Source: a virus
Virus record (IMG/VR): IMGVR_UViG_3300044845_000962
Span: 1 to 27,770 of that record
Direction: 5' to 3' (one strand)
Length of the DNA stretch: 27,770 nucleotides
Part shown: piece after piece, positions 14,562-22,038 of the stretch
How positions within the stretch are numbered: the stretch's first letter is position 1
How the letters are laid out: the number at the start of each line of letters is the position of its first letter
Made by a program: the position numbers and the translations under genes
The notes under the pieces: model-generated
Database searches by the model: none
What the model saw: the letters and a program-made list of their open reading frames with translations, nothing else
Told to the model about the DNA's origin: nothing

Positions 14562-15509
14562 ATGAAACCAACCTCAGCGAAATTGCTACACACTTACCAA
14601 AATGGTAATGTAACTGTGTCTCTTTATGAAGACGGCACCAAGGTTCGTGAATGGCCCGATGGTGAAGCTCCACGTGTGACTCATCCCGAAAGCTGTGACC
14701 TCAAAATTACACAGTATTGTGACCTTGACAGCATCTGCGTCTACTGCCACGAAATGTCCAATAAGCAGGGCAAGCACGGCGACCTTGATCTTGTTGCAAA
14801 GATTTGGGAAACACAATACCCAGGCACCGAACTTGCGATTGGCGGCGGAAACCCGCTTGCGCATCCTGGCATCGAGAGTTTCCTTCGCACCGTTACTTCA
14901 CGCGGCATCATTCCAAATGTCACGATGAACATGCTTCACATGAAGAAGTTCGGACCGACGATCAGGCGCTTCCAGGAAGACCGCTTGCTGTATGGTCTTG
15001 GTATCAGCTACCGCGGTGGTGACGGATTTAAGTTCCTTCCTGACGACATTGACTACTCAAATGTTGTCTTCCACATGATCCTTGGAGTACATAGCCTTGG
15101 CGACTGTATGCAGGTTATCAAATGGTGCCGCGCTCGAGACATCAAGCCGAAGATCCTTCTGCTTGGATACAAGACGTATGGTAAAGGTAAGGATTACTAC
15201 AATCCCGAGCTCCAAAAGGAACTTGACCGTTGGAAAGGTTTTTCGCTGCAGCGTCTGTTTCTATTTGAAGGAGTAACAATCAGCTTTGACAATCTTGCGA
15301 TCACGCAGCTTGACTTGCAGAAGCAGGTCTCTAAGGAAGATTGGGAGCTGCTCTATCAAGGCGAAGATGGTAACCACACGTTCTACGTCGATGCAGTGAA
15401 GGGTGAGGTTGCACGTACTTCAACAAGCGACCTTCGCTACGCTATCACCGATGCCGCCACCGTCGTCGATATTTTCAACAAAGTCAAAGAAGAACACGCA
15501 TACGCATGA
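14562..15509 (+). CDS. radical-SAM-like protein
   Basis: 315 residues. QYCDLDSICVYCHE holds cysteines 53, 59 and 62, a C-x5-C-x2-C spacing rather than the usual C-x3-C-x2-C, at the expected place before a TIM-barrel-like region. LAIGGGNPLAHPGIESFL (91-108) matches the GGE(P) SAM-binding motif with Asn instead of Glu. Later strand/helix alternation (VVFHMILGVHSLGDCMQVI, IKPKILLLGYK) fits the rest of the barrel. Radical-SAM enzymes use a 4Fe-4S cluster and SAM to modify peptides, RNA or cofactors; the substrate is unknown. It lies between NSSSTH copies 1 and 2 and starts a new operon. Confidence 0.85.
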   Translation: MKPTSAKLLHTYQNGNVTVSLYEDGTKVREWPDGEAPRVTHPESCDLKITQYCDLDSICVYCHEMSNKQGKHGDLDLVAKIWETQYPGTELAIGGGNPLAHPGIESFLRTVTSRGIIPNVTMNMLHMKKFGPTIRRFQEDRLLYGLGISYRGGDGFKFLPDDIDYSNVVFHMILGVHSLGDCMQVIKWCRARDIKPKILLLGYKTYGKGKDYYNPELQKELDRWKGFSLQRLFLFEGVTISFDNLAITQLDLQKQVSKEDWELLYQGEDGNHTFYVDAVKGEVARTSTSDLRYAITDAATVVDIFNKVKEEHAYA

Positions 15510-15754
15510 AAATAAAACTCAAAGTATCACTAGACAAAACTCCACTATCATACGTCTTTGATGAAAGAGTCGTTACGGTTGAAAAGCTGCATGCTGTGCT
15601 GATCGCCATGATGAGCGAATGGTTTGGTGCAATGAACAAAGTTGGCGTAATTCAACAAATCACAAACAACACAATTGAGTATTGCAGCATTATGACAGAC
15701 AAAGAACATGTTTCTGGATCTATGTCGTTTAGTCTCGAAACAATCACTGAATAA
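15506..15754 (+). CDS. hypothetical protein
   Basis: 82 residues, starting within the radical-SAM stop (ATGA). It has a beta-like N-terminus (MKIKLKVSLDKTPLSYVFDE), a helix (LHAVLIAMMSEWFGAMNKV) and a further strand pair (IEYCSIMTDK, GSMSFSLETI). No family recognised. Coupling to the radical-SAM gene and the 1-bp gap to NSSSTH copy 2 put it in the same transcript; a role as partner protein is only a positional inference. Confidence 0.7.
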   Translation: MKIKLKVSLDKTPLSYVFDERVVTVEKLHAVLIAMMSEWFGAMNKVGVIQQITNNTIEYCSIMTDKEHVSGSMSFSLETITE

Positions 15755-15755
15755 C

Positions 15756-16289
15756 ATGAAAACAATCCGACATAACACATACGAAACAAATTCGTCCAGC
15801 ACGCATAGCATTACGATCATCAGTAAGTCCAAAGATCGCAAGAGTAAATTTCGTCGTGCTGAGATTTTTGAGGATGGGATTCTCTATCCGGGTAACCTCA
15901 ATGATTCTGAAGCATACACGCATATTCCTACAGGCGAAGAAGGCTATGTCGTGAAGTGTTATACTCCTCATCAAAAGGCTGCTCTTACTGTTCATTACCT
16001 CAATGCATGTGATGAGTATGTCAACTATGATTCCAGCGGTGATATTACAACAGAGCAATATAATGCTTTCAAGCTTGAGGCGATTCGTATTCTTTCTGAA
16101 CGACTTGGTCTTAAAGAGATTCGTGACTGGGAAGACTGTAACGGATTTTATTACAGCGGTGAAAATGACGAATGTCCAATCGTCGATGTTCTTGAAGACG
16201 GCGATCGTATCACAGCGTTCAACAAGTTTGTCACTGACGTTATCCTCAATGAGGACATGCTGATGATTGACGAAGACATCCCCTACTAA
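15756..16289 (+). CDS. NSSSTH-family protein, copy 2
   Basis: 177 residues from ATG 15756, one base after the previous stop; the open frame extends upstream but only into the preceding gene. It starts MKTIRHNTYETNSSSTHS like copy 1, and its first 50 or so bases are nearly identical to those of copy 3. The rest diverges: a basic stretch (KSKDRKSKFRR), GEEGYVVKCYTPHQKAALTV, a helix ending in LSERLGLKEIRDW, and an acidic C-terminus (NEDMLMIDEDIPY). The central part appears to align loosely with copies 1 and 3. Function unknown. Confidence 0.8.
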   Translation: MKTIRHNTYETNSSSTHSITIISKSKDRKSKFRRAEIFEDGILYPGNLNDSEAYTHIPTGEEGYVVKCYTPHQKAALTVHYLNACDEYVNYDSSGDITTEQYNAFKLEAIRILSERLGLKEIRDWEDCNGFYYSGENDECPIVDVLEDGDRITAFNKFVTDVILNEDMLMIDEDIPY

Positions 16290-16303
16290 TAATTATAACA
16301 CAT

Positions 16304-16843
16304 ATGAAAACAATCCGACATAACACATACGAAACAAACTCGTCTAGCACGCATGCTTACAGCGTGCAAGATTTGAACCTTAAGAACCGCCCTGACCTCA
16401 ACATCATTCCTGGCGATGATGGATTCATTCGAGTCGGCTTTACCGAAATGACTGAGTCGACTCCTCAGAACAAGATTGGTCATATTCTTAATTACGCCAA
16501 TTCGGTTGGTGATCAAGAATTGTTTGATCGCGTCTGCAAGGTCGTCGAGGAATTCACTGGAGCAAAACTACTTGTTAGCGCTTCAGTCCGATTGAATAAC
16601 AAGTGGGAAAAGGTTGACAATCTGCGTGAAGTCACCAATCCTAAGTTCAACTTCGACACCGAGGAAGAATACGATTGGGAAACTCTAAATGATCGATGGT
16701 ATTCATTTACAAACGAATATGGGCATGGCAGCATCAATGAGTTTTGTGGAGTCATGAATGAAATTGGTCGCACCGAAGAAAACCTGAAGATCTTTATCTT
16801 CTCATCTAACCAAGGAGTACATGTCGAATCCTACTATAACTGA
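16304..16843 (+). CDS. NSSSTH-family protein, copy 3
   Basis: 179 residues beginning MKTIRHNTYETNSSSTHA, then AYSVQDLNLKNRPD. GDDGFIRVGFTEMTES, NKIGHILNYANSVGDQEL and the C-terminal INEFCGVMNEIGRTEENL with FIFSSNQGVH correspond in order to elements of copy 1 (GEFGWEY..., LWNFLINES, WIILGNDN). The family is therefore probably homologous along its whole length, with the N-terminus by far the most conserved. The 3' end overlaps the HD gene by 23 bp. Function unknown. Confidence 0.8.
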   Translation: MKTIRHNTYETNSSSTHAYSVQDLNLKNRPDLNIIPGDDGFIRVGFTEMTESTPQNKIGHILNYANSVGDQELFDRVCKVVEEFTGAKLLVSASVRLNNKWEKVDNLREVTNPKFNFDTEEEYDWETLNDRWYSFTNEYGHGSINEFCGVMNEIGRTEENLKIFIFSSNQGVHVESYYN

Positions 16844-17414
16844 AGTATCTGATCGCCTTGCAAGTCTTAAACTTGCGGCCGAAACTCTAGGTTGTGTCGA
16901 TCTTGCGTCTAAAGTTCTTGATGATAAAAACTTTCGTATTTGGAGTGGTTCTCATCATAAACTTGCGCACCATTATGGAGACGGTGGACTACTGACGCAT
17001 ACCTTTGAGGTTGTCACTTTGTCATTAAATACCGCTCATCTCTATAGCGATGTTCATAAGATTGACAACAAGCAGCTGTTCTTAAGCGCGTTGTATCATG
17101 ACTATGGCAAGCTATGGGATTATGATCGCAGTGAAGATGGTAAATGGGTTCGTAATAACCATCGTCGCAAGATCCACCACATTTCGCGTTCAAACGTAGA
17201 ATGGGTTTGCTGGGCAATTGCAATGGGAGCAGACGACGAATTGATTGATGCCGTTAGTCATAACATCTTATCGCATCATGGTTCACGTGAATGTGGTAGC
17301 CCAGTTGCTCCATACACACGTGAGGCGTGGATTCTACATCTCGCGGACTCCATGAGCGCGCGCGTTGATGATTGTGATCGTCTTGACTTGGTAACAATTA
17401 ACAAAAATGCCTGA
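16821..17414 (+). CDS. HD-domain phosphohydrolase, YhaM-like
   Basis: 197 residues. GDGGLLTHTFEVVTLSL (53-69) supplies the first His (60), LSALYHDYGKLWDY the HD pair (93-94), IHHISRSNVEWVCW the next His, and NILSHHGSRECGSPVAPYTREAWILHLADSM the last His and Asp. The combination GGLL-x-HT, SHHG-x(4)-GSPV-x-P-x-T-x-EA and LH-x-AD is typical of YhaM-type 3'-5' exoribonucleases. The usual N-terminal OB domain of YhaM is missing, so only the HD half is present. Together with the RNA ligase and CCA enzyme it suggests RNA 3'-end processing, though nucleotide hydrolysis is also possible. Confidence 0.87.
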   Translation: MSNPTITEVSDRLASLKLAAETLGCVDLASKVLDDKNFRIWSGSHHKLAHHYGDGGLLTHTFEVVTLSLNTAHLYSDVHKIDNKQLFLSALYHDYGKLWDYDRSEDGKWVRNNHRRKIHHISRSNVEWVCWAIAMGADDELIDAVSHNILSHHGSRECGSPVAPYTREAWILHLADSMSARVDDCDRLDLVTINKNA

Positions 17415-17646
17415 AGCACTACATATTCACCGTCGAGTAATTACTGACGGACCGTCCGCGATTGTTCAACAGATCCATTATGCTCTTACTGAGGAAGGAC
17501 TCGTTGACATATTGAAAATGACTGCTCATTATCTTCTTGATGATGGCAAGCTAAGCCCTAGCTTCTTCGGCGGTGAATTAACCCAAATTATGAGAATGTC
17601 TTTACTGAGCATATTGGTCGAAGACGGAGTTATTGACATACCATGA
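17407..17646 (+). CDS. small hypothetical protein
   Basis: 79 residues starting 8 bp before the end of the HD gene and ending in an ATGA overlap with the next. It is predicted mainly helical (GPSAIVQQIHYALTEEGL, LTQIMRMSLLSILVEDG) with no cysteine or catalytic signature. Tight coupling on both sides places it in the same operon as the HD protein. Family not recognised. Confidence 0.7.
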   Translation: MPEALHIHRRVITDGPSAIVQQIHYALTEEGLVDILKMTAHYLLDDGKLSPSFFGGELTQIMRMSLLSILVEDGVIDIP

Positions 17647-17825
17647 AAAAGAAACAGAAACAACCTGCAGTAATTGAAGCTGTAGATGAAGTACTTAGTC
17701 TGCTACGCGAAAAGTGGATGAACGAAAAGGACGACAAGAAGAAAGTTGAATTATCCAAGAAGATTGATTCGGTATTGGATGAACGTCTTCGCCTGATGAA
17801 ACTACGTGACAGTGGAGAACTATGA
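17643..17825 (+). CDS. short charged coiled-coil protein
   Basis: 60 residues, very rich in Lys, Glu and Asp. After a basic start (MKKKQKQPAV) it is one long amphipathic helix (LSLLREKWMNEKDDKKKVEL, then KKIDSVLDERLRLMKLRD). It overlaps both neighbours as ATGA. A dimeric coiled coil or adaptor is likely; nothing more specific can be said. Confidence 0.65.
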   Translation: MKKKQKQPAVIEAVDEVLSLLREKWMNEKDDKKKVELSKKIDSVLDERLRLMKLRDSGEL

Positions 17826-18193
17826 TTAGCATATTATCACTCGCAACTATCTTAGTGGTACATTGGATCTTTGACTTTTTTCTGCAGACGAGTTGGCAGG
17901 CAACAAATAAGTCAAAGAACAACATCGCGTTGGCCAGTCATGTTGGTGTATACTCAATTGGACTGATCTTGATCGTACTGCTAAACTTTGGATATTTCCA
18001 GCATCTAGGTTGCGCAATCGGATATGTCCTCCTAAATGCCGTTGCTCATTTTTTCACAGATTACGTGACTAGTCGTGCTTCAAGTTCTCTCTATGAAAAG
18101 GAAGAATACCATGATTTCTTCGTCGTGATCGGATTTGATCAGTTACTGCATTACCTGACATTGATTGTCACATTTGTGCTGCTAGTCGGCTGA
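17822..18193 (+). CDS. DUF3307-family membrane protein
   Basis: 123 residues with four hydrophobic spans. Conserved polar residues sit in or near them: HWIFDFFLQTSWQATNKS (14-31), ASHVGVYSIG, NAVAHFFTDYVTSRASS and FFVVIGFDQLLHYL. The D-x-x-x-Q, H-x-x-x-Y, N-x-x-x-H-x-x-x-D and GFDQ-x-x-H pattern is that of DUF3307, an uncharacterised family in phages and bacteria whose intramembrane His/Asp suggest metal binding. It is the last gene of its operon; a strong terminator follows. Confidence 0.85.
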   Translation: MISILSLATILVVHWIFDFFLQTSWQATNKSKNNIALASHVGVYSIGLILIVLLNFGYFQHLGCAIGYVLLNAVAHFFTDYVTSRASSSLYEKEEYHDFFVVIGFDQLLHYLTLIVTFVLLVG

Positions 18194-18215
18194 TTTTCAA
18201 TAAGTTGCACAAATT

Positions 18216-18257
18216 TGCACAAAAGTGGGAACTTTTTTCACTTTTGTGCATTTTTTT
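18216..18257 (+). terminator. rho-independent terminator
   Basis: TGCACAAAAGTG (18216-18227) pairs perfectly over 12 bp with CACTTTTGTGCA (18239-18250) around an 11-nt loop, followed by seven T (18251-18257). It sits 23 bp after the DUF3307 stop and runs straight into the next promoter, so the T-tract also lies directly upstream of that -35 box. Confidence 0.85.
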
Positions 18258-18258
18258 A

Positions 18259-18314
18259 TTTACAAGGTGACATTTTCCGTTTATAATAATTCTGTAAGGC
18301 AACCACCACAAAAT
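18259..18314 (+). promoter_or_regulatory. sigma70-like promoter with conserved leader
   Basis: -35 TTTACA (18259-18264), 17-bp spacer, -10 TATAAT (18282-18287), leader TGTAAGGCAACCACCACA then AAAT before the ATG at 18315. It directly follows the hairpin terminator. Confidence 0.9.
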
Positions 18315-18491
18315 ATGATTACTCTAGCTCCAAAATACACGAAACATTCCATCCACCTTGGCGTTCAAATTTACAAACGCAAGGCTAACACTGGAACGAG
18401 CGGCGGCATGTGGCTCACCGATTCCACTACCTTCAAGTCTCTGGCAGGAGCCAAGGCTTGGTTGGAATATCGCGCTAGCCTCAATGCGTAA
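18315..18491 (+). CDS. small hypothetical protein (58 aa)
   Basis: The ATG at 18315 follows the conserved leader; the longer frame to 18225 would run back through the promoter and terminator. The protein is basic (YTKHSIHLGVQIYKRKANTG), then has SGGMWLTDSTTFKSLAGAKA and a short C-terminal helix. It looks like a compact strand-strand-helix domain. No family recognised, but the strong promoter implies substantial expression. Confidence 0.75.
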   Translation: MITLAPKYTKHSIHLGVQIYKRKANTGTSGGMWLTDSTTFKSLAGAKAWLEYRASLNA

Positions 18492-18525
18492 GAATAAATT
18501 CAATCTCCTTTAACGCAATTACATT

Positions 18526-18882
18526 ATGACAAAATTTACAGGATTCAACAAAGCCACTGCTTCCGCTCTTCGTTCCGAACTCAACGCCGTTCTTGCCAAG
18601 TATGGTGCTGATGCAAATCTCGAGTTCAACATCGGAACTATTCGTTTCGGAGTTAGTGACGCCAAGATGCAAATTGAAACCAAGGTCAAAGGCGCAGTTA
18701 GCCGCGAAGACCGCGTCATTTCCAATTTGATCGCTTCATACGACCTCAAGGAAATTGGCCGCAACGGTGAAAAGCTCGTAAGCTACAATTCCAGAGCGCA
18801 TCGCTATCCAGTGATTTACTCGCACGGCGGAAAGCGTTATAAAACCTCGATTGAGCACATGAAGTTCCTCTTCGCTAAGTAA
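18526..18882 (+). CDS. hypothetical protein
   Basis: 118 residues, 34 bp after the previous gene and in the same transcript. The N-terminal helix (FNKATASALRSELNAVLAKY) is followed by strands (LEFNIGTIRFGVSD, KMQIETKVKG), a helix around LIASYDLKEIG and a basic C-terminus (YSHGGKRYKTSIEHMKFLF). I have a faint memory of similar proteins in large phages but cannot name the family. The base composition is more GC-rich than the preceding genes. Confidence 0.72.
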   Translation: MTKFTGFNKATASALRSELNAVLAKYGADANLEFNIGTIRFGVSDAKMQIETKVKGAVSREDRVISNLIASYDLKEIGRNGEKLVSYNSRAHRYPVIYSHGGKRYKTSIEHMKFLFAK

Positions 18883-18919
18883 GAGAACTGATTGCTGCTC
18901 AAAACACTGATTACACTTT

Positions 18920-20338
18920 ATGACATTTGAATTTAATACTGCACTAGATCTGATCGGAAAGCTCGATGAAGCGTTCCCAGGAACGCAAAGTCTGATTGTC
19001 GGCGGAGCGGTTCGTGACTACTTTTTGAACGTACCCGCGCACGACGTTGACATTGCAACCAATGTTCCGTTTGAGCAGCTTGCGCTATACTTTGAGTTGC
19101 AGGACATCACGAAGAACACCGTGAATGCTCAGCCTGTTAGCATCATCGTTCATTGCGGCGTCGCTTTTGAAATTGCTCAGTTCCGCACTGACAGTATCGG
19201 TACTGACCGTAAGAGTAACGTCGCAACGGTTGTCAGCACCTTTGAAGAAGACAGTGCGCGTCGTGATATCACGATTAACGCAATAGGTCTTGACCGCAAT
19301 CAGAAGATCATCGACCCACAAGGTGGACGTCAAGATCTGATTAGAGAATTGGTCACGTGCGTCGGCGATCCAAACATTCGCTTTCAGGAAGATGCAACAC
19401 GTATTCTTCGGGTCTTGCGGTTTGCTGCTAAGCTAAACTTCGCTATTCACCCTGACACGCTTGACGCGGTTATTCGCAACCGTGGTCTACTCACTGATCG
19501 TGAACGTATTAGTCCAGAGAGTATCGCTAAGGAAATCTTTAAGGCTGCACATGATGGCGTAGTCTTTGCAAGATTTATTCGGCTGCTTGATCTAATGGGC
19601 ATTAGTTCTCTAATCCTGCGTGAATGGATTGATCTGAATGGATTTACTCATGATCCTATTCACCATCCTGAAGGTGGAAGTACTGTTCAAGGTCATATTC
19701 TTGAGTGCCTTGTTCAAGGTGGATTTACGAATGATCCTGTGACTAACATCGGTATCTTCTGTCATGACCTTGGTAAGGCAGTCACTCGCGGGGTCAAGAG
19801 CAACGGACAGTCCAACTATCATGGGCACGAAGGTGCAGGAGTTCCTATTGTCGAAGCACTGTTTGACCGCCTGCGGTTTAACGATCTGTCTTCAGGCGAC
19901 AAGGAAGATATCCTCTTTGCCACCGAAAAGCACATGCTGATTCATAACCTTCGTGAACTTAGCACGCGCACAATTGCACGTCTGGTTCTTGCAAAGGGTT
20001 GGAATGTTCTGAAGCAAGTTGCCTTTGCTGATGAAGCAAGCCGTGGACCTGATCTTTTCAATGCAGATGAATTCACTCAAAGGATTGCTTGGGCCGAAGA
20101 AAAGGTTCGGAACATTGCTAAGAATCGCGATGAACTTCGCCTACGCGTCAAGGAACATGTTGATGGCAACAAGCTGCTGGAATGGTTCCCTGAACTGCAA
20201 AGCAATCGTAAACTCCTTGCGCCTCTTCTCGAGTTCCTTGCTGAATTCATTCTTGAATGCATCGACCTTGGAGAGATTCCTTCCCAAGATGACATCCGTC
20301 GCGTTGCCTCAAACGAACTTTTTTACAATCTAAATTAA
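18920..20338 (+). CDS. cca: CCA-adding/poly(A)-polymerase-type nucleotidyltransferase with HD domain
   Basis: 472 residues. LIVGGAVRDYFLNVPAHDVD (25-44) gives the class II head-domain GG-x-x-R-D and D-x-D catalytic motifs. SARRDITINAIG (about 112-123) is the RRD-x-T-x-NA template element, and FQEDATRILRVLRFAAKL the EDPxRxLRxxRFAA neck motif. The C-terminal half adds an HD domain (GIFCHDLGKA, NYHGHEG), as in E. coli-type CCA enzymes, where it removes 2',3'-cyclic phosphates or phosphates. The enzyme would restore tRNA 3' CCA ends in the cytoplasm, fitting the RNA-repair theme. CCA versus poly(A) activity cannot be told by eye. Confidence 0.93.
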   Translation: MTFEFNTALDLIGKLDEAFPGTQSLIVGGAVRDYFLNVPAHDVDIATNVPFEQLALYFELQDITKNTVNAQPVSIIVHCGVAFEIAQFRTDSIGTDRKSNVATVVSTFEEDSARRDITINAIGLDRNQKIIDPQGGRQDLIRELVTCVGDPNIRFQEDATRILRVLRFAAKLNFAIHPDTLDAVIRNRGLLTDRERISPESIAKEIFKAAHDGVVFARFIRLLDLMGISSLILREWIDLNGFTHDPIHHPEGGSTVQGHILECLVQGGFTNDPVTNIGIFCHDLGKAVTRGVKSNGQSNYHGHEGAGVPIVEALFDRLRFNDLSSGDKEDILFATEKHMLIHNLRELSTRTIARLVLAKGWNVLKQVAFADEASRGPDLFNADEFTQRIAWAEEKVRNIAKNRDELRLRVKEHVDGNKLLEWFPELQSNRKLLAPLLEFLAEFILECIDLGEIPSQDDIRRVASNELFYNLN

Positions 20339-20351
20339 CACGAAATACAAC

Positions 20352-20828
20352 ATGCGAAAAGAAAAACTATACATTGGCTCTATTGAGCAGCTTCGAGAGC
20401 ACTTTACAACTCTACTTAACACTACCCACAACGCTCCGGCGAATAGAAGAGTTGAACAACTCCACTTCAATTTTGAATATCAATTGCAGGCAATTTTACT
20501 AAAAGGTGGCATTAACTTTGGCGTGGTCTTTATGCTAAAAAACATGCCCGGTCGTTATATCGTTAGTAAATTTTGGGTTTTGATTAACCCAAATGAGTTT
20601 GAAGGTGGACTACACGTGAGCGACATTTATATCGGTAATCCGGATGAATTGATTGATTTTATTTCAGATGACGGAAGCGCATCTCGTAATGACATATGTC
20701 ATCAAGTGCGTATCATAGAAAACGAGCTCTACGGATTTGGTGTTGTCAATATTTTTTCTGATACGGATCTCTCCATCAAAAATTACTATATTCTTTGCAT
20801 GACACATCCACCGTTGGGGGCAAACTGA
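20352..20828 (+). CDS. hypothetical protein
   Basis: 158 residues, 13 bp after the CCA enzyme. It appears alpha/beta: a helical start (IGSIEQLREHFTTLLNTTHN), strands around LHFNFEYQLQAIL and NFGVVFMLKNMP, and a Cys/His-bearing middle (NDICHQVRIIENELYGFG). The C-terminus has FSDTDLSIKNYYILCM. I do not recognise it. Position suggests co-expression with the CCA and PTH2-like proteins. Confidence 0.7.
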   Translation: MRKEKLYIGSIEQLREHFTTLLNTTHNAPANRRVEQLHFNFEYQLQAILLKGGINFGVVFMLKNMPGRYIVSKFWVLINPNEFEGGLHVSDIYIGNPDELIDFISDDGSASRNDICHQVRIIENELYGFGVVNIFSDTDLSIKNYYILCMTHPPLGAN

Positions 20829-20851
20829 GGTACATCTTAAGAAATAACAAT

Positions 20852-21253
20852 ATGAGAATGTATTTTTTTGTAATGGGAAATTTGTCAGGACGGCAACAAG
20901 GGATTCAAGCGGGTCATGCTGCTGTTGAGTATTCACGGCATGCAGCTGACCGTGTTGAAGGATATGAGCAATATGCCGAATTTGCTGATGACCATAAGAC
21001 GTTCATCTTACTTGACGGGGGAGGTAGTCAGGATATGCCTATGCGCGCGCGTGAATTGCGATCGCTTAACATCAAGACTGCCTCATTTTATGAACCTGAC
21101 TTGAATAACTCTCTATCCGCAATCGCATTCATTCTTCCAGAAGAAATTTATGGCATCGACTTAGCTGATCCTGGGGGTGAAGGCGACGAGAGTAATCTTC
21201 GTCGTTACGCTATCAAATCATACATCTCAAAATTCCGACTCGCATCAAACTAA
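20852..21253 (+). CDS. PTH2-like (peptidyl-tRNA hydrolase 2 fold) protein
   Basis: 133 residues from the ATG at 20852; the frame is open further upstream, but only over the previous gene. YFFVMGNLSGRQQGIQAGHA and AVEYSRH match the start of PTH2-fold proteins, where a strand leads into GK-x-a-AQ-x-xHA. HKTFILLDGGG corresponds to the second strand and IKTASFYEPDLNNSLSAIAF to the PTH2 substrate-side E-P-D region. The canonical catalytic Lys/Asp set is not clearly kept, so hydrolysis of peptidyl-tRNA is possible rather than shown. I recall a similar GIQAGHA protein in other phages. Confidence 0.75.
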   Translation: MRMYFFVMGNLSGRQQGIQAGHAAVEYSRHAADRVEGYEQYAEFADDHKTFILLDGGGSQDMPMRARELRSLNIKTASFYEPDLNNSLSAIAFILPEEIYGIDLADPGGEGDESNLRRYAIKSYISKFRLASN

Positions 21254-21262
21254 AAATACATT

Positions 21263-21502
21263 ATGAAACTGACATTTAAAACTAACACCGAATATCAAAA
21301 CGCAAAAACTCTTCTTGGAGGAAATGGTTATCAGTTCGCCTATTACATCGATGAACGCGAAATTCGTTTTTACACCACTGGATCTTTTCTCGATGCTGTA
21401 GCCTCAATTGGCGAAATTGGAATCCGCGAGGATACTCATTACTCCGTCGATTCTGAAGGATACCGCATGTCTGCTCTTGAGAACGGGTGGTCCGCCGGAT
21501 AA
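21263..21502 (+). CDS. small hypothetical protein (79 aa)
   Basis: The ATG lies 9 bp after the PTH2-like gene. The protein has short strands and a helix (TNTEYQNAKTLLGGNGYQFA, IDEREIRFYTTGSFLDAVAS), resembling compact phage adaptor proteins, with an acidic C-terminus. No motif recognised. A terminator 12 bp after its stop closes the operon. Confidence 0.7.
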   Translation: MKLTFKTNTEYQNAKTLLGGNGYQFAYYIDEREIRFYTTGSFLDAVASIGEIGIREDTHYSVDSEGYRMSALENGWSAG

Positions 21503-21513
21503 ATCCTAATTTT

Positions 21514-21554
21514 CACAAAAATCTGAACTTTTTTCGGATTTTGTGCATTTTTTT
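21514..21554 (+). terminator. rho-independent terminator
   Basis: CACAAAAATC (21514-21523) pairs with GATTTTGTG (21537-21545) with one bulged A, around a 13-nt loop, followed by CA and seven T (21548-21554). As at 18216, it abuts the next -35 box. Confidence 0.7.
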
Positions 21555-21555
21555 G

Positions 21556-21608
21556 TTTACATTCCATGAAAAACCTGTTAAAATAATTCTGTAAGGAAAC
21601 CACCGAAT
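21556..21608 (+). promoter_or_regulatory. promoter of the HREDGPA repeat operon
   Basis: -35 TTTACA (21556-21561), 17-bp spacer, -10 TAAAAT (21579-21584), leader TTCTGTAAGGAAACCACC to the ATG at 21609. The spacer end AACCTGT and this -10 are shared with the promoter at 26564, forming a subtype apart from the TATAAT copies. It is the only promoter I see before 26564, so it probably serves all seven repeat genes. Confidence 0.88.
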
Positions 21609-22001
21609 ATGACTCCAGTATACATTAACATCGGCAAATATGGCGACAAGCATTACTACAAGGACAAAGCAATGACGATACATCATCGTGAAGACGGTCC
21701 TGCGGTTGAATACCCCGATGGAGATAAATCTTGGTACATCAATGGAAAACTTCATCGTGAAGATGGTCCTGCGGTTGAATATGCCGATGGAGGTAAAGCT
21801 TGGTTCATCGATGGAAAACGCCATCGTGAAGACGGTCCTGCAATTGAATTTGCCAATGGACGTAAAGCTTGGTACATCGATGGAGTTTCACTAAGTGAAC
21901 GAGAATTCCTCAAGCGAACTGCTCCAGAAATCGTCTTGACGATGGACGAGATTGCATCTAAGTTTGGGATTGAAGTGAGCAAGTTGAAGATCACTAAGTA
22001 A
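21609..22001 (+). CDS. HREDGPA-repeat protein 1 (3 units)
   Basis: 130 residues: cap MTPVYINIGKYGDKHYYKDK, three 23-residue units, and the C-terminal cap with VSLSEREFLKRTAPEIVL then MDEIASKFGIEVSKLKI. Units carry HREDGPA and WY/WF-x-DGK, resembling MORN-type beta-hairpins that build an elongated sheet. The C-terminal segment has the spacing of a small helix-turn-helix (EIASKFGIEVSKLK). There is no signal peptide, so it is likely cytoplasmic or in the virion. It is the first gene after the promoter at 21556. Function unknown. Confidence 0.85.
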   Translation: MTPVYINIGKYGDKHYYKDKAMTIHHREDGPAVEYPDGDKSWYINGKLHREDGPAVEYADGGKAWFIDGKRHREDGPAIEFANGRKAWYIDGVSLSEREFLKRTAPEIVLTMDEIASKFGIEVSKLKITK

Positions 22002-22038
22002 GTAAGTAAGGAACACGAAACGAACACTAAAACACATT

